Source of the DNA: a bacterium TMED88
Lineage (GTDB): Bacteria; Myxococcota_A; UBA9160; UBA4427
Assembly (NCBI GenBank): GCA_002171515.1
Contig: NHEP01000221.1
Coordinates: 27,112-71,172 of the forward strand
Reading direction: 5' to 3'
DNA length: 44,061 nt
Shown: positions 7,638-14,689 of the stretch, piece by piece
Layout of the letters: each line of letters begins with the position of its first letter
Numbering within the stretch: position 1 is the stretch's first letter
Made by a program: the position numbers and the translations under genes
The notes under the pieces: model-generated
What the model saw: only the letters and a program-made list of their open reading frames with translations
Told to the model about the DNA's origin: nothing
Database searches by the model: none

Positions 7638-8237
7638 GTGGCGACTGTGAGCGCCCGACGAAGCTCCCATCTCGAGCCGGCTCGCCCGACGTCACGGGGC
7701 ATGATTTCCAACGGTCTATTCGGCATGCTGGTCTTCGTTCTGACCGAGGCCATGCTGTTCGCCGGTTTCATCAGTGCCTTCACCATCGTGAAAGCCTCCG
7801 CGCCGGTTTGGCCCCCGCCCGACCAGCCTCGTTTGCCCGTCGAGGCGACGGCTTTCAACACCGTCATGCTGATGATCAGTGGAGCTTTGATTCTTGTGGC
7901 CCATCGCGCTTTTCGGCGAGGCGATCGCGAGGCGATGCGGCGTCCCCTCTGGGCTGCGCTGGGTTTCGGTACTTTCTTTATCATCTTTCAGGGCTTTGAG
8001 TGGATGCAGCTGATCACCCAAGGCCTCACGATGACTTCGAGCACGCTGGGTGGCTTCTTCTACGTGATCGTTGGAATCCATGCGATGCATGCGATCGGGG
8101 CTCTGGTCTTGCTTGGCTATGCCTGCTTGAGGTTGGAGCGCGGCTTCTTGTCCCCCAGCCTATTTGGTGCCGCGGAGGCCCTGTGGCTCTTTGTTGTGGG
8201 CGTGTGGCCCTTTGTGTATGGCGTGGTGTACCTCTGA
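7638..8237 (+). CDS. Second cytochrome c oxidase subunit III-like protein
   Basis: This 199-residue member of the haem-copper oxidase subunit III family has five predicted helices. Typical segments are VFVLTEAMLFAGFISAF, a Glu-bearing FQGFEWMQLITQG, FFYVIVGIHAMHAIGA, and the family ending ALWLFVVGVWPFVYGVVYL. It begins with GTG six bases after the subunit IV stop; ATG 7701 is a possible later start. It differs clearly from the first copy, so it is not a recent duplication. Two subunit III genes occur in some known oxidase operons; whether both join one complex cannot be seen here. Confidence 0.88.
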   Translation: MATVSARRSSHLEPARPTSRGMISNGLFGMLVFVLTEAMLFAGFISAFTIVKASAPVWPPPDQPRLPVEATAFNTVMLMISGALILVAHRAFRRGDREAMRRPLWAALGFGTFFIIFQGFEWMQLITQGLTMTSSTLGGFFYVIVGIHAMHAIGALVLLGYACLRLERGFLSPSLFGAAEALWLFVVGVWPFVYGVVYL

Positions 8238-8545
8238 TGGGCGTCGCCTCTCATGACTCATGGGACCGTTTTTACCTGAGGACTTTGATCCTCGGCGCAG
8301 CATTCACACTGCTCGCGCTGATGGTTTTGCCCGAACCGGTAGGGGCGTGCACGGTCTGCATGAGTGGACAGGAAGAGGAAAGTCGGAAGGCTTTCATCGG
8401 AACCACCGCTTTCATGACGTTCTTTCCCTTGCTGATGCTCGGTGTTGTCGTGGGGCTTTTTATTCGGCGCACCTTGGCTCAGGAAGAGGAAGAGGAAGCC
8501 GCCCGTTCACACTCTACGGTGTCGGCGGACGCGCGCAAGCGCTAG
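8237..8545 (+). CDS. Small CxxC membrane protein, translationally coupled to the oxidase operon
   Basis: The 102-residue protein's ATG overlaps the preceding stop codon by one base (TGATG), so it is part of the oxidase operon. A first hydrophobic helix (residues 14-34) is followed by an exposed C38-T-V-C41-M-S motif. Then come a charged linker, a second helix (about 55-77), and a strongly acidic then basic cytosolic tail. The paired cysteines just outside the membrane next to a Met suggest a copper-handling or thiol role in CuA or CuB assembly, but this is inference. I do not recognise a named family. The frame is open further upstream, but the coupled ATG is the natural start. Confidence 0.8.
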   Translation: MGVASHDSWDRFYLRTLILGAAFTLLALMVLPEPVGACTVCMSGQEEESRKAFIGTTAFMTFFPLLMLGVVVGLFIRRTLAQEEEEEAARSHSTVSADARKR

Positions 8546-8563
8546 TCCGAGGATCGGGTCTCC

Positions 8564-8815
8564 CTACTCCCCGTCGATCAGACGGCCGACCATCACGAGA
8601 AGCCAAGAGAGGCCTCCCAGGATCGCGCCGCCCAGCAGCCGTCTTGGCAGACTGATACTTTCAGGTATCAACGCGCCGGCGAGGATTGTGCCGCCGGCGA
8701 TGCAGAAGACGAGGGCTGCAGTGGCCGCCGGATGGTCCTTCGACTCCGCGATCCAGGCACGCGGCCCGGCGGGTCGTTTCGTTTCGACCTCCTCCTCTCC
8801 GGGCCCCTCTTGCAT
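8564..8815 (-). CDS. Small two-helix membrane protein of unknown function
   Basis: The 83-residue protein has an acidic N-terminus (MQEGPGEEEVE), a Pro/Lys-rich stretch, and two hydrophobic helices near residues 33-51 and 60-77 with a conserved-looking GGAILGGLSWLL. AAGATA sits a few bases before the ATG. It reads toward the oxidase operon, ending 18 bases from it, and lies downstream of another small membrane protein on the same strand. No family is recognised. It may be the last gene of the minus-strand run that begins near 14522. Confidence 0.6.
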   Translation of the reverse strand: MQEGPGEEEVETKRPAGPRAWIAESKDHPAATAALVFCIAGGTILAGALIPESISLPRRLLGGAILGGLSWLLVMVGRLIDGE

Positions 8816-8908
8816 CGCTGTATCTTACGGTAAGGGGGCGCCTGTCGCCGGCGATGCAGCCGCGTTCCAGCGTGATCCCAGACCCGAACGCGCGCCTGGG
8901 GAGGCCGG

Positions 8909-9256
8909 CTAAAGCCAGCCCTGGCGCAGGCCGTAAATCACCGTGAATGATGCGGCGGACCAGACCAGTGCGAGCACGAAGGCCAGTCCTCCTGGACGTC
9001 CCTTGAGGCGCCACTCCCACCGAATGGCCTTGGCGGTCAGCCAGAGGACGAGGAGAGCCGCGAGCATCGCTTGGACGTTCAGGTGATAAACCGCATACAG
9101 AAGAATTGGCGTGAGAAATGCGGCCAAGGCGGCCATCACGACAATCAGGACCGGCCAGAGGGAAGAGTCTTCGAGGTAGGGGAGAATCCAAAGCTCTGCT
9201 CGATTTTCGTTTTCTTCGGAGTTGTTCTCTGCATCGTCTACGGGGGTGAGAGGCAT
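8909..9256 (-). CDS. Three-helix membrane protein of unknown function
   Basis: The 115-residue protein has an acidic, Asn/Glu-rich N-terminus (PVDDAENNSEENENRAEL) and three predicted helices (roughly residues 35-60, 63-80 and 91-110). Two starts are possible. A GTG at 9274 forms a GTGA overlap with the upstream oxygenase stop. The ATG at 9256 has AAGGA about ten bases before it and is preferred. Either way it is tightly linked to the 2OG oxygenase gene and probably co-transcribed. No homologous family is recognised and no function is proposed. Confidence 0.65.
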   Translation of the reverse strand: MPLTPVDDAENNSEENENRAELWILPYLEDSSLWPVLIVVMAALAAFLTPILLYAVYHLNVQAMLAALLVLWLTAKAIRWEWRLKGRPGGLAFVLALVWSAASFTVIYGLRQGWL

Positions 9257-9270
9257 GATGGATCTTTCCT

Positions 9271-10218
9271 TCACTCAGCGAGTAAGCCGATCTCTCGGAG
9301 TCTCTCCTCAAGAAATCGGGCGGCGGTCGTGGGGGGGAATTGCGGTTTTTCGTCCGGGGGCACGAAAGCGGGCAAAACACTCAGGTCACATTCGGGTCGC
9401 GGGTGCGCGAAAAAGGGCAGTGCATAACGGGAACGATTTGCCGATTCGCCCCGTGCAACGACCCGGTGTGTGGTTGCGGGCAATTTTCCGTTGGTGACCC
9501 GGGCCAGCATGTCTCCGACATCGGCGACCAGAGTTCCGGGTTTGCTCTCGGCCGCTGTCCAAACTCCGTCACGGAGGCAGATCTCGAGCCCGTCGTCCGA
9601 AGCCGCGCAAAGCAGGGTGATGAGATTGATGTCTTCATGCGGCGCCGCCCGCATGGCAAGAGGGTGGGCTGTTTTCGGCACCGGGGGGTAATGAACGGCT
9701 CGGAGGATGCTGTTTCCTTCCACGATCATGGTGGAGAGAGTGGCACGCGGGAGCCCAAAGGCGAGGGCAATTTCTTCCAAAAGAACGACCGCGACATCTT
9801 CCAGAGCCCGGTAGAGGTGAAGGGCCACGGTTTTGAGGCCCGCCGGCTGTGTCGGCCACACATTGGCCGGATAGGGGGGCTGCGCAGAAGCCACCGTACG
9901 GGTCTCTTGGCCGACATGAAAAAATTCTTTTAGATCGGGCGTGATCGACTCGCGGGCAGTTTCGACTCCGATGGGCGTGAATCCCCGCTGCCCGCCCGGG
10001 ACGCCGCCGGCTCGAGCTTTTTCCCCCGCCGGCTGATCAAAAAAAATTTCAAAGAGCGAGTGTGCCTTTCGAACGAGGTCGCTTGGGATTCCGTGTCCCG
10101 CGAGAACTACGAAACCGGTTTCGGTCAGACCTTTCCGAAGGTGGCTCCGGAATTGTTCTTGGCGTGCGACCTCAGGGTGGCGTGCCTCGGCGAGGTCGAT
10201 CTCAACGAGATGAGGCAT
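9271..10218 (-). CDS. Isopenicillin-N-synthase-like 2-oxoglutarate/Fe(II) oxygenase
   Basis: This 315-residue non-haem iron oxygenase has the two-domain form of isopenicillin N synthase, ACC oxidase and gibberellin oxidases. The N-terminal half carries LTETGFVVLAGHGI, typical of the family. The iron triad is H194-E-D196 (within APHEDINLITLL) and H251 (THRVV). The co-substrate motif that normally reads R-x-S is here R264-Y-A in SRYALPFF, so the Ser is replaced by Ala. This may alter 2-oxoglutarate binding or reflect use of another co-substrate. It sits 28 bases downstream of another putative iron oxygenase (10247-11227). The substrate is unknown; a clavaminate-like or amino-acid oxidase role is possible. 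Confidence 0.88.
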   Translation of the reverse strand: MPHLVEIDLAEARHPEVARQEQFRSHLRKGLTETGFVVLAGHGIPSDLVRKAHSLFEIFFDQPAGEKARAGGVPGGQRGFTPIGVETARESITPDLKEFFHVGQETRTVASAQPPYPANVWPTQPAGLKTVALHLYRALEDVAVVLLEEIALAFGLPRATLSTMIVEGNSILRAVHYPPVPKTAHPLAMRAAPHEDINLITLLCAASDDGLEICLRDGVWTAAESKPGTLVADVGDMLARVTNGKLPATTHRVVARGESANRSRYALPFFAHPRPECDLSVLPAFVPPDEKPQFPPTTAARFLEERLREIGLLAE

Positions 10219-10246
10219 GAAGAAAAGTCCTCTGAAGGGGCGCCCG

Positions 10247-11227
10247 TCAGGCGGAGAGGGGCTCGAATTCGGTGGGGGTTCGCATATAGGTCTGCGCGAG
10301 AATTTCCATCAGGGATTCATCGTGAATAGGGTCCGTAGATTCGGGAAACGCGATTCCCTTCTTTGTAAGATCGCCCGCAAAGCGCGAGAAAACTTCCTCG
10401 ATCGTCAGATCATTCTTGTGATCGACGTAGCGATCGAGCGCGTGACGATCAGGGAAAACCCGGGCTTTCCAAGAGAGGCTGATGCGAAGATCGGGCCACC
10501 GCATTTCCGCGAGCGTGCGACCGTCGTCGACGATCCTCCAGGCACCCTCTCCTCGGTGTTCAAGGTGACTTTCCAGCGTGAGCTCCGTCAACATGCCCTT
10601 TCGCCGCGAGCCGACGGGTCTCACGCGGTGAAACATTCTCTCGTTGTCAGCTTCAAGGGCTGTGTTGTAAATGTTGCCCTCGTGGACATTGGGGGGCGCA
10701 GACGGACCCTTTGCCCAATAAGTGAATCCACCATCCGAGCCCTTATAGAACCAAGCCACCGCGGTGGCAATCGAAATGCGCTCTGCCTCGAAAAGTCTGG
10801 AATGCCCCATGACGCTCAGCAGAGGCGTTGGGTACTGGGTTCGGTTGACGCCCCGGAACTCGGGGACATCGGTATGTCCATTTCCCTGGGAGAAAGGCAG
10901 CTGCCATGTGATATTGGCGTAGACCGAGAAGGGCTGAACGATTTCGGCGTCGAAGAGCTCGGCGGCACCTTTTTGAAAGCCTTGATGGTGCAGAATCGGA
11001 TCGATTCCCTCGATCAGAGCTTCTTCATAGGCCCAGTCACCCCTGAAGTTCGGGGCGATTAGCATCGGAGCTGAGTCGGAGCCCGCCAGAGCCCGGTACT
11101 GCGCTGCGTTGCTGAAGTAACGCTGGACTGGGTAGTAGGGACCGTTTCTTTCGATCAGGTCTCGAACCCGGGACGGGTTCTCAATGACGTTTTTGAATTT
11201 GATCGGTGGACGAAAGAGGTCGCTCAT
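10247..11227 (-). CDS. Uncharacterised protein with an H-x-D...H facial-triad arrangement
   Basis: I do not recognise a family for this 326-residue soluble protein. The middle contains GNGHTDVPEFRG, giving H118-T-D120. About 80 residues later DNERMFHRVRPVG gives H200, followed by basic residues at R248 and R256 in LRISLSWKARVF. Spacing and order match the two-His-one-carboxylate iron site plus distal Arg of 2-oxoglutarate oxygenases with a jelly-roll fold, so a non-haem oxygenase is my leading guess. The run AVAWFYKGSDGG looks like a core strand. Its direct downstream neighbour is an isopenicillin-N-synthase-like enzyme, which supports a shared oxidative pathway. Function is inferred, not established. 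Confidence 0.7.
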   Translation of the reverse strand: MSDLFRPPIKFKNVIENPSRVRDLIERNGPYYPVQRYFSNAAQYRALAGSDSAPMLIAPNFRGDWAYEEALIEGIDPILHHQGFQKGAAELFDAEIVQPFSVYANITWQLPFSQGNGHTDVPEFRGVNRTQYPTPLLSVMGHSRLFEAERISIATAVAWFYKGSDGGFTYWAKGPSAPPNVHEGNIYNTALEADNERMFHRVRPVGSRRKGMLTELTLESHLEHRGEGAWRIVDDGRTLAEMRWPDLRISLSWKARVFPDRHALDRYVDHKNDLTIEEVFSRFAGDLTKKGIAFPESTDPIHDESLMEILAQTYMRTPTEFEPLSA

Positions 11228-11332
11228 GATTGACGCATCCCTTTTGCCGACATGTGCCTATTTGCGCGATCAGGACGTGGAGAGAATACCCTTGATGAAG
11301 CCGTTGGGGGGGAAGTGCGGTTTCCGTCCCAA

Positions 11333-12031
11333 TCAGTGCATTGAGCGCAGCCCAAAAAGCCGCCGTCGAAATCCCGGATGCGCGAGGGGCAAAATTGAGG
11401 CCATGAGCAAAATCGTCATGGCCCACCAGAAGCCAGGCGAACCGGGGTCGAGCAGGTAAGCCCCCAAAAACGCGTAGCACCCTGCCCGAAATAAAGCCGC
11501 GGGAACGAGGCTGAGAAGAAAGACCCAAAACTTCATTCGGGTCACTCCGGCAGCTAAGTAAATCGGGGTCAAGACGCCCATCGGATGAGCCGTCATGACG
11601 AATACGAGAAAAGGTCCAGCGGTCTGGGCACGCCGTTCGAAATCGGGATAGCGCTGCTCGACCCGGGGCAGAATCCAGTCACGTCCCATGAAGCGCGCCA
11701 TAGAGAAAAGCAAAAGGGCATTCAGGCTGATCCCAATCCCGCCGACCAATGCCCCGAGAGGCGCCCCAAAAAGTAAGCCCGCCGAGGTCAGCACTAAAAC
11801 CGAGGGGATCGCCAGGAGCTGCCGGACCAAGACCAGGGCGATGAAGCCGAGGGGAGCCCAAACGCCGGCGCGAGCCACCGTTGACTGAATCGACTCGGTG
11901 GACCACTCGATGTCGAGGTGCTGGCGAATTAGCTGGGCACAAAGGGCTAGCGCGACCAACACAATCGCGGCCAGAATGATTCGCCTACGGGGTGAGTTGG
12001 TCTGACTCGCTCCGGGATTGGGCGGCGACAA
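11333..12031 (-). CDS. TVP38/TMEM64 (VTT/DedA-superfamily) membrane protein
   Basis: The 232-residue polytopic protein has a VTT domain, a family linked to lipid scrambling or small-molecule transport across the inner membrane. The signature GLLFGAPLGALVGGIGISL (residues 82-100) and MTAHPMGVLTPIYLAAGV match the re-entrant loop core. The open frame extends to 12181, but TTG 12031 is preferred. It has AGGAG six bases upstream and the predicted protein then starts shortly before the first helix. About 159 bases separate it from the ferritin-like gene upstream on the same strand. Role in this locus is unclear. Confidence 0.85.
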   Translation of the reverse strand: MSPPNPGASQTNSPRRRIILAAIVLVALALCAQLIRQHLDIEWSTESIQSTVARAGVWAPLGFIALVLVRQLLAIPSVLVLTSAGLLFGAPLGALVGGIGISLNALLLFSMARFMGRDWILPRVEQRYPDFERRAQTAGPFLVFVMTAHPMGVLTPIYLAAGVTRMKFWVFLLSLVPAALFRAGCYAFLGAYLLDPGSPGFWWAMTILLMASILPLAHPGFRRRLFGLRSMH

Positions 12032-12190
12032 GCGGGTCTCCTGAAGCGGGGAATCACCCCTGGCTCTTTCAAAAAGGACGGGCCCCAAGGGTCGACGGTT
12101 TCGCCGCTCACAGCAAGCCGCGTTTGACGGCCAAAAGGCGCAGTCCTGGGGGAGGCGGCGTGATGAACGCCACCTCCCCAAGCCCGGCGA

Positions 12191-12874
12191 TCAGTTCAGC
12201 TGGCCTCGATCTGAGGCGAGGGTGCCCGTCACGCCTCCGCTGGCCGACAGCTGCTCGGAGAGTTCGTCCGCTCGCGCCCGCCGTCTTTCGCGAAGCGCTT
12301 CCGTGTCGCAGAGGCGGTCAAGGACTTCTTGGCCCCAAGCGATATGGCGGCGTGTCTTCCGAACGGCCGTCTCGAGAATCTCGATTGTGGGGGCATCAGA
12401 AATTTGATCCGTTTCCCGCATGGTGGTTTCATAAATTTCGACCAGATGCGGTTTCAGCACGTCGAAGACGCCCACCAATTTTTCAATGGTGAGGTCGGGG
12501 GTCTCCGGACCTGCCACCGCTTGGACAAAGCCGGCGAAGCCCTCATTCGAAGCCTCAGAGGCTTCAACCGCTTTGCGACCGCAGCGAAGCTCCGGCAGTC
12601 GCTTGCCGAATTCATCCGCAGCCTGGGCCCCTTCCCAGATGACTTTACCAAGGCCGGTTTTCACCGGGACCTCAGGGATGGTGGCCACCCAGCCTCCCAT
12701 GATCATCATCATCCATTCTTCCGCATAGCGGAAATTCCTCACCCGCCGCGCCACGGATGCAACGTCGTATCGGCCGTGGAGCTGACGCAGGTCCGCTGGA
12801 ATGTCGAAGGCCGAGTAAGGGGAAAAGGTCGTTCGTTCGTCGGGGCTCATGCCCGGATACATGCGCTCGCTCAT
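12191..12874 (-). CDS. Ferritin-like-fold protein with apparently degraded metal site
   Basis: This 227-residue helical protein looks like a ferritin-superfamily member. It has an E52/E53-containing first helix (FRYAEEWMM), the W-E-x-A-Q segment WEGAQAADEFGKRLPEL, and a late R-H-I-A-W-G motif (H178). In related ferritin-like proteins as I remember them, the second and fourth helices carry E-x-x-x-H and E-x-x-H. Here A85 and T175 stand where His and Glu would be expected. A non-catalytic or scaffold role is therefore possible. Its start codon overlaps the stop of the intact ferritin-like gene by four bases (ATGA), so the two are coupled and may form a complex (inference). Confidence 0.7.
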   Translation of the reverse strand: MSERMYPGMSPDERTTFSPYSAFDIPADLRQLHGRYDVASVARRVRNFRYAEEWMMMIMGGWVATIPEVPVKTGLGKVIWEGAQAADEFGKRLPELRCGRKAVEASEASNEGFAGFVQAVAGPETPDLTIEKLVGVFDVLKPHLVEIYETTMRETDQISDAPTIEILETAVRKTRRHIAWGQEVLDRLCDTEALRERRRARADELSEQLSASGGVTGTLASDRGQLN

Positions 12875-13824
12875 GACCGGGCTCCTTCACCGTTTCGCTT
12901 GGCATGGAATCGCTCTCGGAGAATCTGCGCCGCTTGGGTCAGGGTCTCCTTAGACGGCCCCTCCGCGGAAACCGAGGCCAAGTCTTGCAGCTCTTCCTCC
13001 GAGAAGCCCGCTTCCTTGCGGTCCTCCCACGCGATCGGGATCGCTGCATCTTCACGATCTGAGCGCGATCCACCGAAGCTGAATTGCTTGTCCACTTCGC
13101 GTCTGAAATCCTGAGTTTTTTGAAGGTGTTCGGGGTCGCCCTTGGTAAATTCTTTGACCCATTCGCTGCCAAAGCGGACGTGAGTAATCTCGTCAGCCAA
13201 TACGTAGTCGACCGCTTGCTGCATGACCTCGTCACCGGTTTTTTCTGCGTAACGAATCATGTCGCGGAAGACATCGCAGGCCAAGCCTTCGAGTCCTCGA
13301 TTGACGCCGGCAACTCGCATCGCCGGATCGTCGCTGCAGGCCGCTTCAAAAAGAAAGGTGCTCTCTGGAAACATGCCGACATGGCCGCCGAGGTGTTCCA
13401 GAAGCTTTTCGAAAATCTGAACGTGGCGGCCTTCGTCCCAGCACTGCCGGGCCATGTTCATCTTGAATTCCCAGGGCGCATCGGGGAAGTCCCAAAGGGA
13501 GCGGGCCGCGCCCTCAAGGGCCTGGAGTTCTCCGACAAAGATGCCATGCATTCGCAGAATCAGTCGCATGGTGGCCGCAGCGGAATCCGGATCGAGGGGC
13601 TCATTGAGGACGACCAGAGTAAATGCAGGGCCGTAAGCCTCAAAAAGTTCTTGGGCGGCGGTGCCGCGTACGGACTCCTCAATCATCGGTGAGAATTGCT
13701 CAAACGCTGCAACGATGGCGTCGACATCGTCGGGCATTGAGGCGAGTACTGTCGCCATCGCGTTGTCTTGACGGATAAAGCGGCTGTCGCGAGCCAGTTC
13801 GTTGGGTTCGATGAATCTTTTCAT
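12871..13824 (-). CDS. Ferritin-like (DUF455-type) putative diiron oxygenase
   Basis: The 317-residue helical protein has a full set of diiron ligands: E99 or E104, E131-x-x-H134 (CWDEGRHVQIFE), E179 (NRGLEGLACDVF) and E212-x-x-H215 (ADEITHVRFG). This E...ExxH...E...ExxH order is that of ferritin-like oxygenases and of the DUF455 family, whose members are mostly of unknown reaction. A charged C-terminal tail of about 80 residues follows the four-helix core. Both ends overlap neighbouring genes by four bases (ATGA), upstream with the TetR gene and downstream with the degenerate ferritin-like gene. The three genes are therefore one coupled unit. Confidence 0.82.
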   Translation of the reverse strand: MKRFIEPNELARDSRFIRQDNAMATVLASMPDDVDAIVAAFEQFSPMIEESVRGTAAQELFEAYGPAFTLVVLNEPLDPDSAAATMRLILRMHGIFVGELQALEGAARSLWDFPDAPWEFKMNMARQCWDEGRHVQIFEKLLEHLGGHVGMFPESTFLFEAACSDDPAMRVAGVNRGLEGLACDVFRDMIRYAEKTGDEVMQQAVDYVLADEITHVRFGSEWVKEFTKGDPEHLQKTQDFRREVDKQFSFGGSRSDREDAAIPIAWEDRKEAGFSEEELQDLASVSAEGPSKETLTQAAQILRERFHAKRNGEGARS

Positions 13825-14522
13825 TTGGATTCTCCGGCTGGGGTTTTCAAATCAGGTTGCGGAATTGTTCCGCGATGAGCGACGAGGTAAGCGAGACAAC
13901 TTCGAACGGTTTCCTCCGCGATTTGCTGATCGCTCATTCGTGGAGTGCCCACGTCTCGAAAGCGCGCTGTGTAGAGATGGGTCAGCGTGGCGGCCGTTTG
14001 CATCATGGCGAAAGAAACCGCTTGTTCGGGCTGTTCGTGCAAGATCTCTTCTCGGCGCTCAAGGATCAAGCGTCCGAGGCCATCGAGCACGTGGCGAATC
14101 AATCGATGGGAACGCTCGCGCATCGCCTCATCGGTTAAGCCCCGCTGATAGACCGCCAAATCAAGCGCCTGCCTTTCTTCAAACACATTAATGAGAAAAG
14201 GCACAATGGTGTCCAAAATGGATCGAAGTCCAGCCCCCTCCCAGCGCTCGGGCGCCAAGGCGTCATCGGCGGTCGCGAAGGCCTCTTCGCAGAGGCGCTC
14301 ATGGAGTGCGTGGAGCAGACCTTCCTTGTCTTTGAACCGGCGATAGAACGCGGCCACCGAGGTGTCGGCCCGCGAAGCGATTTCGGTGATGTGGACATCC
14401 TCGAAACGCTTCTCCGCCAGCAAAGCTTCGGCCGCGTCGAGCAGCCGCTCGAGGGTCTCCTGGGTCCGCGCCTGTCGGGGCGGGCGGATCCACTGCAGTG
14501 TGGGGGCGGGGGGCGGCGTCAT
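13821..14522 (-). CDS. TetR/AcrR-family regulator of the ferritin-like operon
   Basis: The 233-residue regulator has an N-terminal helix-turn-helix (TRADTSVAAFYRRFKDKEGLL region, preceded by VHITEIAS) and a larger C-terminal ligand domain. The frame is open to 14615, but ATG 14522 is preferred. AGGGA lies eight bases upstream, and the extra N-terminus would run through a palindrome that looks like an operator. Its stop overlaps the next gene's start, so it heads the minus-strand operon and probably represses itself together with the two ferritin-like genes. No ligand can be predicted. Confidence 0.88.
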   Translation of the reverse strand: MTPPPAPTLQWIRPPRQARTQETLERLLDAAEALLAEKRFEDVHITEIASRADTSVAAFYRRFKDKEGLLHALHERLCEEAFATADDALAPERWEGAGLRSILDTIVPFLINVFEERQALDLAVYQRGLTDEAMRERSHRLIRHVLDGLGRLILERREEILHEQPEQAVSFAMMQTAATLTHLYTARFRDVGTPRMSDQQIAEETVRSCLAYLVAHRGTIPQPDLKTPAGESK

Positions 14523-14547
14523 GCTTTGATCCCTAATATCCCTAAAT

Positions 14548-14562
14548 CGGAATCGGATTCCG
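14548..14562. promoter_or_regulatory. Palindromic operator candidate upstream of the TetR gene
   Basis: CGGAATCGGATTCCG is a perfect inverted repeat with seven-base arms around a central G. It lies 26-40 bases before the TetR start at 14522, where a self-repressing TetR protein would be expected to bind. The region 14563-14689 between it and the upstream lipoprotein gene shows nothing else that I can assign. Confidence 0.5.
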
Positions 14563-14689
14563 GTTTCGAATATGCAGTCGCGCAGCCGATTTGTCAAGCC
14601 GCTTGGCGGGCCCACTGGGTGAGGTGAGGCGGGCCGCCAGTCCCCAGGGGGAAATATGTGCTTCAGGTGGTTTGCGGACCGTGCTTCTC

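Noticed and set aside
8479-8500. GAGGAA-type short repeat
   Set aside because: It only encodes the acidic Glu run of the small membrane protein and is not a repeat element.
10217-11062. A plus-strand frame of 281 codons opposite the H-x-D protein
   Set aside because: The minus-strand frame is longer, has regular spacing to its neighbours and a plausible active site. The plus frame has no motif. I kept the minus call at moderate confidence.
12329-13114. A plus-strand frame over the ferritin-like genes
   Set aside because: It spans the junction of two coupled minus-strand genes and shows no domain.
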